Source: Aurantiochytrium sp. KH105
Lineage: Eukaryota; Sar; Bigyra; Thraustochytrida; Thraustochytriidae
Length of the DNA: 64,000 bases
Assembly (NCBI GenBank): GCA_003116975.1
Contig: BGKB01000095.1
Location: forward strand, 1-64,000
Direction: 5' to 3'
Of the stretch, positions 27,886-37,009 are shown in pieces; the stretch's first letter is position 1, and the number at the start of each line of letters is the position of its first letter. The notes under the pieces are model-generated. The model ran no database searches, was not told where the DNA came from, and saw only the letters and a program-made list of their open reading frames with translations. Position numbers and translations under genes: made by a program.

Positions 27886-28742
27886 CGTGATGCAACGCTT
27901 GCCTTGTACAAGAGTGCCGGTCTCGCAGCAGAGCGAGCGTACGTGCGACGTTCGCCGTGGCAGTCGCGTCGAGGCCGGGGCAAGATCAGAGCTTGGACTG
28001 CTACCGCCGTGAGCGCTCCGTGAATCGAGCGATTGCCAGGTGAATTTTGGTTCTCGCCGCGGTGCCGCCGCGGCCGTACCGGGCCTCGGGCGTTCTGCTC
28101 GTCAACGGTCATCCGCACCGGAAAAACGAGGGGGAAAGTGAGCTACGGCCGGGTGTGGGGGATAGATAGGGCGGGCCGGACTCGCGCCGAGAGCATTGAG
28201 AGTGTCAGGTAGAGTAGACAAGAAGACTGAAAGGCCAGGAAGAACTCGCGCGAGGCCAATGAATAGCTAGGCTCTTGCGTCTGTCTTGATTCCGTTCCCA
28301 ATAAGGTGCCAAGCACAGCATGAGTGATTATGTGATTATGGTGCCTCACTGTCAAGTAAATAGCACACAGACTTATACGATGCGGTGTTTCTCGGTCATT
28401 CCGTAAAATGTCGGCAGGCTCAAAAGAAAATACATGGCCAGTCATACTTTTGTCGGTGCTAGACAAGAATTGTGGTTGAAACAACGGACGATGAACTCTT
28501 CCCAAGCAGGTGCAGGCAAGGACTTGAAAAATTCTCTTGATGTGTAACTTCAATTTTGGCTGCTAACACATGGATCTGCTCTCGCCCTGCATTCTGCAAG
28601 ATCCTTGCCAAGACAGCTCTGTATTCTTGTTTGATTTCTCAAGTTTCTAATCGCACGTGCGAGGAGTTGTCGATTCATTTTGAAAGCGGAAATTTATCAG
28701 AATTCCACAAGAAATTTGCCACTGCTCAGGCATTTAACATTT
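27886..28742. other. Intergenic, no gene seen
   Basis: Upstream of the ERp29-like gene (minus) and downstream of the glycosyltransferase (minus). Short frames without family features. Confidence 0.5.
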
Positions 28743-29798
28743 TTAATCATAATAGACATTGAAGTCTGGAATGATGTAGATGTTTTTAAGCTTGCGATGC
28801 ACTGAGAGGTGCTCGCAGTCAACACCCTCGTAGCGCAATCCTTTGAGCTTTGTGGCTTTGTAAACGGCAATGCCTCCGAAACAGGACTTCACTGGCACTG
28901 GATCAGCATTGATGTCATTCAGCTTTAGCCCTCCACGGATCTGGTGAGCATACCAGTTTTTAACATGATCAGGCGGCTCCTCTTCTCCGGGTTGAATGAC
29001 GAAGCTGTGCTTCATTTCCTCATCGGTGAAACGTGCAGCAAGGCCATCGTACGCTCTGCCAAATTTTCCATTGTCTCGTCGAACGAATGTGCAACCTTCA
29101 GAACCCAGAATGTCTGGAATGCATATGCTGGTAATGCCGTTAGTGCAAAACGCTTCCCATTCCGGACTCATCTTCCGTTCGCCTGCAATAGTTGACCTTA
29201 GACTTTCCACAGTCTCGGAGGCGGGAATGCTATGCAAATCGAGGTCGACAATCACGACGATGGCACTCGGGTCAGAGGTCTGCGGCATCATTGTAAGCTT
29301 TTCCAGGTAAATGTTGCGCAGCAGGGCCATTTTTGCGAATCTTCGCGTTGAGAGATCGTAGTTGGTTACATGTTTCGGCATGCCCGGAAGGAAGATATCC
29401 AGAGAGTCGTCAATCTTCATAGAGATGAGCTCGACGGAATCACCTCGCGTGGCAGCCCATTCTTGGAGTATTTTATCCGTGCCATCGGTGGAGTCGTTCT
29501 CGACAATGATGTATTTCACGCTCTTGAAGTGCTTCGCAACCTCCTCCACGACATTCAGGTTTTGAATAATATTTCCGGCTGAGTCACGAACCAGCGAGCA
29601 TATCACCAGATCACGATCTTCGAGAGCAACTTTTGCCCCCCGGAGTCCAGAAGAGGTACCTGAGGACACGACGAGGCCAAATTCGAGACCACTAGCGTCG
29701 AATCATCGCTCAACACGCACAATGAAACCCAACAAAACAAGAATGGGGACGACCAGAAGAAACAAGGTCGATCGCGTGGGCATCATTGTCTTCCTCAT
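28743..29798 (-). CDS. Glycosyltransferase-like type II membrane protein
   Basis: The open frame gives about 305 aa of a GT-A-like fold: DLVICSLVRDSAGNIIQNL, the nucleotide-sugar strand YIIVENDSTDGTDKIL, FAKMALLRNIYLEKL and an acidic metal site VVIVDLDLHSIP. The pattern recalls the CMT1-type (GT69) alpha-mannosyltransferases. That frame has no ATG of its own. In the same frame, upstream, is an ATG at 29798 followed by a textbook signal anchor (TLFLLVVPILVLLGFIV), then a TGA at 29705-29703. A 57-nt intron with donor GTGTTG and acceptor CCTCAG would remove the stop and keep frame, joining IVR to TSSGLRG. I therefore set the start at 29798. The alternative is a broken or mis-sequenced gene. Likely Golgi. 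Confidence 0.68.
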
Positions 29799-30620
29799 TT
29801 GCGTGGTACGGACTTTCGTGCCTCTATCTGGGCGTGTTTACGTCTGCGCAAGCAGCTGCTGCCGAGACGTAGGTCTCGATGTCGTTCCTGACCGCGTGCC
29901 TCCTTTCAAGTTTGTACCCAACTTGGCGACTTTGCTCCGGACTCGTGCTCCTCCCACTTGAGCCTGCCACGCTTGCGCGGCGCGCGCGCAGCAATTGCTC
30001 GTGTCGTATCGTCGTGTGCACGCCGGGTGTCGCCTTGGCAAGCGAATAAGACTTTGCTCATCTGATTCCATTCTCCTCACGCGTGCACAAGAGATTAAAA
30101 AATTTACTTGCCTTTGCGCGCCTTTGAGGAAATAGGCCTAGGGCCTACAGATTTTATACGGCGACAGGACATTGGCGACTTCATTATGATGTGGCACCCT
30201 TCAGCCTCCTTACGCATAGGATACGCGTGCGGTTTGCGCCGCGGCGTGCCTCGACTGTCATGCCGGTTCGGGTCGGGTTGAGTCCAGTCGTGCCGCGGCG
30301 TGCCACCACTTCGCCCAGTCAAGTGCGCCGAAGTGAAGACAATTCGCTCTTTTTGGCCTGTCAAAGAGCGCAAAAGTAAGCTCACCTCACCGCTGGCGCG
30401 AGCACCCACGCGACGTCTCGACTTCGGCTTGATTTCGGCGTAGCAAAGTCAACTTTTCTCGCCTGTAAATTCCCCTTACTGCTGGCGTAGGCCTAGTATC
30501 TGACAGGCGCTTTTGTTTATTTTTTTTTATTAGATTACTAAAAAAAATTAAAAAAAGGACAAACCGAATCAGAGAAGAAGAAGAAGAAGAAGAAGAAGAA
30601 GAAGAAGAAGAAAATGGTCT
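29799..30620. other. Intergenic with A/T-rich tract
   Basis: No gene seen. An A/T tract spans about 30510-30560, next to the GAA repeat at the 3' end of the following gene. Confidence 0.5.
30574..30612. repeat. GAA trinucleotide microsatellite
   Basis: About 13 GAA units ending 9 bp beyond the stop codon of the minus-strand gene, so they lie in its 3' UTR (as TTC in the transcript). Confidence 0.92.
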
Positions 30621-33494
30621 CTATCGCTTTACTGGCAAAAAAGTCTGCACCGGAAGTTTATTCCGCGCCGGTGACACCTTGATGCGATAAAAGGGGCCGC
30701 GGAGATTCCCGTCTACGCAAATATAGAACGGCTCTCGCTCAGAAATAATCTCTACAGAATGAGCATGGAAGCTCTCATACTCGCGCACAAGCGCATCCGC
30801 AAGAGCGTCGAGCTCCTTGGACTTCTTGTCGCGCTTGCGAATAAGGTCATGCAAGTACTGCACACTATTGCGTTGCTCAATCCAACTCACATGCAGCCAC
30901 GGGTCGAGTGGGTTTGCCTGCGCCAAATGCCGTAAATACGGCAACGGAGTCAGTGTCATGCCCTCCATCGTGGAGCTCGCGTACGCAGGACAATTGGCGA
31001 GCACGAGCGAAAGGTACTCGGAAGGAGGCAGCATCTTGGACTTGGAAACAGGCGTCCCATCGAGTTTTACGCCCTTCATGGATACCTGAATCGTCGGCGT
31101 CACGCCTGGCCCCACGCTTGCACGCGTGAAGCGCTTGTCCAGTATAGCCTCGTCCCACACACACGGCTCGCGCGCAACGACATTTGCATGTGCGGACGAC
31201 ATGATTGGGCTGGTCGAAGAGCCGGGTCCGAATCCACCCGTCGAAGCCGACACTGATCCGCTCGGGTCTTGCTGCGGATCCTGGCCCTGCGTAGCGAACT
31301 CCTGGTGCTGCGACGGAGTAAGAAAGGAAGACGGCGAAGGCGGCGGCTGTGACGTCTGGTGCTGAAGTTGGTGCTGTTGTTGCGACGAGATAAAGAAACC
31401 GGACGAGACCGAAGATGCCGATGAAGACACAGAGCTCGTACTAACCGAGCGCACGCGGTCCCGATCTCGCCCCGAGGCCACATTGCAGTGTGCCTGGGCT
31501 GCGGCGCCGAGGCCAATCTCGATGCGACACACAAAGGGAGCAACCTCGACGGGTTGCGAGGATGCAGACTTATCCGCAAAGCCCTGAACTTCGAACATTT
31601 GGATCGCACATTCCTCCCGTGCACCTTGAACGTAGTCCGATAGCAAAGCGATGGTACGTTGCAGCGGCGAGACAGTTCCGTCAATCTCGAGGTCAGACGT
31701 GTCGCTGCTCACAGATCGCCTGCGGCGAGACGTTTGATAGGTGTCCTCGACGCCGGGACACAGCGCTAGGCCAGCGCAAAATGGCGCGTAAACATGCTTG
31801 CGATACCATCCGTCGCGCGAGGCCAGAAAAGCGCACAGGTCGTTGTGCGAGAGGCCAGGTGCCAGAAAAATTTTTCGAGGACCGCCGCTCAAATTACCTT
31901 GTGAACCTAGCTGAGACGACGGGGTGTGGAAAGAGCGAAGCACCTCTTGGACGCATCGATTTGTGCCAAGACACAAAAGCCGTCTTCCCATGTCCCAGCG
32001 CGGCGCAACCTGGTGCTCAATCATCGCGTCAAAGCTGTGAAGGTCAAAGTTGCACTCGGGCACCTGAAGCCAGCAGGCAAAGTTTGACTCCCCATTCACC
32101 TTGCCCCACACGCGATGCGTTTGTTGCTGAAGATCTTCCAACGGCGACCCCGCGAGGCTTTCCCAGCGCGCTTCGGCCACGGACTGCATTCTTGCATCCA
32201 CATCTGCAAGCGTCTCGTCGTCCTCCAAGCGTCTCGCGTCTTGATCTGGCGCGGCGAGCGTGACGAGCGCTTCGTCAACCTCATCGTCAGAGAGGCGATC
32301 CACAAAAGAAACGAGCTTGCCGGCGTCGAACCCTGGGGGATACATAAAGGTGTAGCTCAGCAGATTGACCAGAATGTCGCGCCGTGTGAGCTCCACGGCG
32401 TCAATGCGTGGCCGCTCTGCTGTGCGCGTCATGCAGCGGCATGCGCGGAGCAAGAGATTGCCGTTAGAAGAGAGATCGTCGACCACTGCGATCACCTCTG
32501 CAGCTTTTTGCGGCGTCTGTAGATCTCGTTGTAAACTAGGATCTGCCGCGCCTTGCGGAAGCAGAAACGGGTTCTCTTCGAGCAGCCTCTGACGAAGATG
32601 AACGCCAGGATTTGCAAGTTCGGCAGCAATCTGTGAGAGCACATCCTGAGCAAATGTACAAAAGGGCTTCGGCCAGAGGAGCACGGTCTCGCGAATGTGC
32701 GCGGAAAGGCTCTCGAGCCGTGGGGCAAGCGCAGTCTCGACAGGCCAGAGGATGAGGAGCTCCTTCAGCACAAAGAGAATGTTTAGCATGGTCAATTCGA
32801 AGAGAAGCGGCGTCTTGCGCGCTGCATTGATTACGCCAATGGCAGAGACTTCTACGGCCTCATAGACCATGGCACCCGTGTGACTGATATCGGGTTGGTG
32901 CAAAAAGTACCGAATATAGGCAAACATGAAAGGGCTGGAAAATGCCTCGCTGCTGCCTATGCTGCTAATGCTGCTAATGCTGCTGCTGACGCTCTCGCGG
33001 CCGGGAGTGAGGATATCAATAAGTGCGTACCGTACAAGATGATTGGTTGGATCGGCTTGGTGGAGAAGCATGTTTCGCATGATTTCCTTTGCGCGAGTCA
33101 GCGCGGGCGAAGAGTTCATTATGCCGACGTGTTTGTCTTTGTCAGCCCACAGCTTCTTGGCGCGTTCGAACCGTGCCGAGGGGTAATTGACGCGTAGAAA
33201 CAGGTGCACATAGTTGAGTGTATGCACGAGCGCCTTGAGAGCCGCGTCTTTGCGCCCCTGGGGCACGCGCGACTTGCGCTCAGGCCTGTCGAGGTCCACG
33301 AGCTTCTCTACAATCTCCGCCACGAGCTCTGTGATGCGGTCTACGGTGATGTGCGTCCAGAACTCGATGTACTCGCGGAGACCCGTGGCCTGCGGCCCCT
33401 TGCCCATGTACGCGGCCACCGTGCCCGCCACGAGGTCGCCCACCTTCCTGCCGGCGCCGCCCTTGCGCCGCCCGCCGCCGCGCGGCCGCAGCAT
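30621..33494 (-). CDS. Large protein of unknown family, next to gap
   Basis: 957 aa from ATG 33494, five bases short of an assembly gap, so more N-terminal sequence or another exon may be hidden. The start (MLRPRGGGRRKGG) is basic and low complexity. Residues about 30-560 are helical and Leu-rich, resembling an armadillo/HEAT-type or exocyst-like solenoid, with a Ser run near 170-185. Residues about 690-780 are Ser/Gln-rich and disordered. The last 170 residues are conserved-looking (LTPLPYLRHLAQANPLDPWLH, a coiled helix, then EPFYICVDGNLRGPFYRIKV). I do not recognise the family. No signal peptide or membrane helix. Confidence 0.7.
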   Translation of the reverse strand: MLRPRGGGRRKGGAGRKVGDLVAGTVAAYMGKGPQATGLREYIEFWTHITVDRITELVAEIVEKLVDLDRPERKSRVPQGRKDAALKALVHTLNYVHLFLRVNYPSARFERAKKLWADKDKHVGIMNSSPALTRAKEIMRNMLLHQADPTNHLVRYALIDILTPGRESVSSSISSISSIGSSEAFSSPFMFAYIRYFLHQPDISHTGAMVYEAVEVSAIGVINAARKTPLLFELTMLNILFVLKELLILWPVETALAPRLESLSAHIRETVLLWPKPFCTFAQDVLSQIAAELANPGVHLRQRLLEENPFLLPQGAADPSLQRDLQTPQKAAEVIAVVDDLSSNGNLLLRACRCMTRTAERPRIDAVELTRRDILVNLLSYTFMYPPGFDAGKLVSFVDRLSDDEVDEALVTLAAPDQDARRLEDDETLADVDARMQSVAEARWESLAGSPLEDLQQQTHRVWGKVNGESNFACWLQVPECNFDLHSFDAMIEHQVAPRWDMGRRLLCLGTNRCVQEVLRSFHTPSSQLGSQGNLSGGPRKIFLAPGLSHNDLCAFLASRDGWYRKHVYAPFCAGLALCPGVEDTYQTSRRRRSVSSDTSDLEIDGTVSPLQRTIALLSDYVQGAREECAIQMFEVQGFADKSASSQPVEVAPFVCRIEIGLGAAAQAHCNVASGRDRDRVRSVSTSSVSSSASSVSSGFFISSQQQHQLQHQTSQPPPSPSSFLTPSQHQEFATQGQDPQQDPSGSVSASTGGFGPGSSTSPIMSSAHANVVAREPCVWDEAILDKRFTRASVGPGVTPTIQVSMKGVKLDGTPVSKSKMLPPSEYLSLVLANCPAYASSTMEGMTLTPLPYLRHLAQANPLDPWLHVSWIEQRNSVQYLHDLIRKRDKKSKELDALADALVREYESFHAHSVEIISEREPFYICVDGNLRGPFYRIKVSPARNKLPVQTFLPVKR

Positions 33495-33498
33495 CTCT

Positions 33499-34173
33499 NN
33501 NNNNNNNNNNNNNNNNNNNNNNNNNNNNNNNNNNNNNNNNNNNNNNNNNNNNNNNNNNNNNNNNNNNNNNNNNNNNNNNNNNNNNNNNNNNNNNNNNNNN
33601 NNNNNNNNNNNNNNNNNNNNNNNNNNNNNNNNNNNNNNNNNNNNNNNNNNNNNNNNNNNNNNNNNNNNNNNNNNNNNNNNNNNNNNNNNNNNNNNNNNNN
33701 NNNNNNNNNNNNNNNNNNNNNNNNNNNNNNNNNNNNNNNNNNNNNNNNNNNNNNNNNNNNNNNNNNNNNNNNNNNNNNNNNNNNNNNNNNNNNNNNNNNN
33801 NNNNNNNNNNNNNNNNNNNNNNNNNNNNNNNNNNNNNNNNNNNNNNNNNNNNNNNNNNNNNNNNNNNNNNNNNNNNNNNNNNNNNNNNNNNNNNNNNNNN
33901 NNNNNNNNNNNNNNNNNNNNNNNNNNNNNNNNNNNNNNNNNNNNNNNNNNNNNNNNNNNNNNNNNNNNNNNNNNNNNNNNNNNNNNNNNNNNNNNNNNNN
34001 NNNNNNNNNNNNNNNNNNNNNNNNNNNNNNNNNNNNNNNNNNNNNNNNNNNNNNNNNNNNNNNNNNNNNNNNNNNNNNNNNNNNNNNNNNNNNNNNNNNN
34101 NNNNNNNNNNNNNNNNNNNNNNNNNNNNNNNNNNNNNNNNNNNNNNNNNNNNNNNNNNNNNNNNNNNNNNNNN
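33499..34173. other. Assembly gap
   Basis: 675 undetermined bases. Frames drawn across it are meaningless. It may hide the 5' end of the minus-strand gene ending at 33494. Confidence 0.99.
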
Positions 34174-35246
34174 TTCTACTCCGCTCATGCGGCTCGCCCA
34201 CCGGCCTTGTCGCGCCTTCTACGCCCCCGCAAGGCCCGCACGGACGCTCAGGGGCTCGCAGGTCCCGGTTCTGCCTGCTTGTTCCCTAAGATGCTTCCTG
34301 ATGATTAGCTGCTGATTAGGTCTTTGCCGGGCCGAAGCAATTTTGCAGGGACACCCCGCACGCCCGCGCGCTCCCGGCCGGCGTCCTCCCCCGGGGTCGC
34401 GCGCACGCTGCCGCGGCCGCGCGCCGATCGAGGCAAAGCCGGATGGGTCTGATGCCCAGGAGGCCTTCGATTATGAGGAGACGATCACGTACTTTACTCG
34501 CGAACTCCGTGTTAAAATACTTACGATAGCGAACGGAATTGGCAAGGAGAGCGGAGGAGAGAGCGGCACGCCAGCGCAAGCAAGCCCGGCGGCGAGAACG
34601 GGAAGATCGAGAACGGGAAGCTCGCTCGGCGAGGTTCGGGTCAGTCGGCTGAGAAAGAGGAGAGGAGAACGGACACGCGAGTGCGATGGCGAGGAGCGAG
34701 CGAAGAAAAAAGGATGGTGATGCGCGATGGAAAAGGTCGGCGGGTCGAAGTTTGAGCAGGGGGGCGGGAGGAAATAAAGAATCGTCGAGCTCTCGAAGCG
34801 TGCCGGCGCAAACGAAACCTTTGGGAAAGGGACCCTCTCGGTAGGGAAGGGACAAGGGAGTAAGAAATGATCAGCGTGCGACGATACGCTGGTCAAGCTT
34901 GTTGCCATGCCATGCCATGCCATGCCCAGCGCTCTGCCTGTTTGCTCAGCACGCCGTGACGGTCGGCCGCATCCGAGTCGTAGTACTCAGGCTACACCAT
35001 GCCATCATGATGCAGGAAAAACTCGTCTTCTCGTCTTCTCGTATCAAACTTGACTCGGATGAAAAACAGAGGAAACTTGGAGCCAAAGCGAGAACACGCC
35101 ACGCGGCGCGGCAGACGCCTGCTCCTCTCCTCGCGCGGCCGCGGCTGGGCGGGGCCCGGCGGGGCGAAGAGAGTCGGCCATCGTCGGCAGCGGAGCCGGC
35201 AACGAAAAGTGCGGAGGACTCGTCAGCGGCAGCAGGCACGCGGAAC
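34174..35246. other. Upstream region of amino-acid transporter gene
   Basis: No gene is supported. A minus-strand frame (34316-34855) has no family features. CCATG pentamers repeat at 34904-34927. In-frame upstream ATGs for the transporter exist at 34917 and 35007 but the added sequence looks like leader. Confidence 0.5.
34904..34927. repeat. CCATG pentamer repeat
   Basis: Four units of CCATG; supplies several clustered upstream ATGs ahead of the transporter gene. Confidence 0.9.
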
Positions 35247-36938
35247 ATGGCGACGCGGCTGCTGCGGCGAAAGCCGCTCTGGCTGATCAAGCAGCAGGCC
35301 GAGGACCAGGCGCCGAGCACCCTGCGCGTGTACGACTTCGTTTCCCTGCTCGCCGTGGGCGTGGGCGGGACGATCGGGTCAGGCATTTTCGTGCTGGCCG
35401 GTACCATCGCACATGCGTACGCAGGACCCGCAACGTGCCTCTCATGGCTCGGCGCCGGCCTGACCTGTCTGGTCACGGCCCTCGCCTACGCCGAGCTCGC
35501 CTGCAGAATTCCATCAGCAGGGTCCACATATAGCTTTGCAAGCCATGCGGCCGGCGAGATCTTTGGAGTCTACGGCGCGTTCTTTCTCACGCTCGAGTAT
35601 GGCCTCGCAGGTTCCGCCGTGGCTCGCTCCTGGGGTGACAAAGTCGCCTATTACGCCAGCGACCTCGAAGTGCTCGGGTGCCGTAACGATGAGCAGGGCA
35701 TTGAGACGTGCTGGATCAACTCGCTCGGTGGCTCTGGCGTCAATCCAGGCGCCACGCTCCTTTGCATCCTCATGGTTTCGGTGCTGCTCGGCGGCGTCGA
35801 AATGGGGCGCAAGGCTCTCAATGTTCTGGTTGTCTTCAAAATTCTGCTCGTTCTCTTTGTCATCATCGTCGGCGCCCTTTACTTCGACCCTGCCAACATC
35901 AGCCCGTTCATTCCCGACCCGGCTCCTGACGCGAGCATGGTCGGCGGCTCACACGGGATATTTCTTGGGTCCACCATTGCCTTCTTTGGGTACATTGGCT
36001 TCGACGAGGTCGCTTGTCTGGTGATGGAGGCCACAGACCCGCATCGAGACGTGCCTGTGGCAATCATTGCGACCATTTTTATCATTACTGTGCTTTACAT
36101 TCTCGCCAGCTTTGTGCTTGTGGGAATGGTCCCCACCGCCTCGATCAATGCAGATGAGGGGTTTGGATCTGCTTTCGCCTATGTTGGCGCTGATTGGGCC
36201 GTGCACATTATCATGATTGGCCAGATTCTCGTTGTGCTTCCGGCAGTGGTGCTCGTAAGCTTTTTGCCGCAGTCGCGTCTTCAGGCTACCGTGGCGATCG
36301 ACGGCATGCTGCCCCGAATCTTTGCACACAAGGCCTCAAATGGCAACTTTGTGTATGGTGTCATTCTTTCGGGCATCTTCATGACGCTCACCTCAACTTT
36401 TGTTCCATTTCACAATTTGAATGACCTCATTAGCGGCGGCATTCTTTTGAGTTTTATCCTGACGAACATCTGCCTCCTTCTTGTCCGGGTGCAGCATCGT
36501 CGCCAGCCAATGATGCTCATCATCCTCTTTGTCATCGGAACAGCTCTCACAGGCTTCGCCACCGTCAAGGCGTGGGGTGACACTTTGAGCTACGCATTCG
36601 GTTTTTCGACGCTCGTCATCTTTGTTGTTTTGGCCCTCGTTATCTGTGGCCTCGATATCGACGACAAAGTGGAAACATTTCGAGTGCCTCTGGTTCCTCT
36701 CATCCCTTGTGTCGCAATACAGGCCAATTGGTTCCTCTTTGCGCAGCTGAGTTCACAAGGTCTGGTGCAGGTGGCCGTGCTTTTGGGCGCAATTGCCGCA
36801 GCGTATATTCTCTTTGCACTCTACTCCACGACCCGCGGCGGCGACCACGTTCGTTTGGCCGGGTCTGAAGACGAAGACGTGCCACCACATTCTTCATCCG
36901 CGACTGTCACGGGCGTCACTGAAATTGAACTCACATGA
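35247..36938 (+). CDS. Cationic amino-acid transporter-like permease (APC/SLC7)
   Basis: 563 aa from ATG 35247 (MATRLLRRKP), the start giving the usual short basic N-terminus just before helix 1. Helix 1 carries the APC unwound-helix motif GVGGTIGSGIFVLAGTIA. About 14 hydrophobic helices follow. Other family marks are the TM3 ALAYAELACRIPSAGSTYSF segment, the TM6 unwound region STIAFFGYIGFDEVACLVME, and the DPHRDVPVAI loop found in CAT transporters. The C-terminus is acidic and Ser-rich. It should import basic amino acids (Arg, Lys, ornithine) or relatives at the plasma or vacuolar membrane; substrate specificity is inferred from the closest family type only. It converges on the TCP-repeat gene with 71 bp between stop codons. 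Confidence 0.93.
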   Translation: MATRLLRRKPLWLIKQQAEDQAPSTLRVYDFVSLLAVGVGGTIGSGIFVLAGTIAHAYAGPATCLSWLGAGLTCLVTALAYAELACRIPSAGSTYSFASHAAGEIFGVYGAFFLTLEYGLAGSAVARSWGDKVAYYASDLEVLGCRNDEQGIETCWINSLGGSGVNPGATLLCILMVSVLLGGVEMGRKALNVLVVFKILLVLFVIIVGALYFDPANISPFIPDPAPDASMVGGSHGIFLGSTIAFFGYIGFDEVACLVMEATDPHRDVPVAIIATIFIITVLYILASFVLVGMVPTASINADEGFGSAFAYVGADWAVHIIMIGQILVVLPAVVLVSFLPQSRLQATVAIDGMLPRIFAHKASNGNFVYGVILSGIFMTLTSTFVPFHNLNDLISGGILLSFILTNICLLLVRVQHRRQPMMLIILFVIGTALTGFATVKAWGDTLSYAFGFSTLVIFVVLALVICGLDIDDKVETFRVPLVPLIPCVAIQANWFLFAQLSSQGLVQVAVLLGAIAAAYILFALYSTTRGGDHVRLAGSEDEDVPPHSSSATVTGVTEIELT

Positions 36939-37009
36939 AAATGCTTCCAAAAGTCGATTTCCTCAGGCAAAAGGATGATTACCTCGCTTTGATAAATCTG
37001 ACAAATGTT

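Noticed and set aside
34316-34855. Minus-strand frame after the first gap
   Set aside because: No domain or signal; probably leader DNA of the transporter gene.
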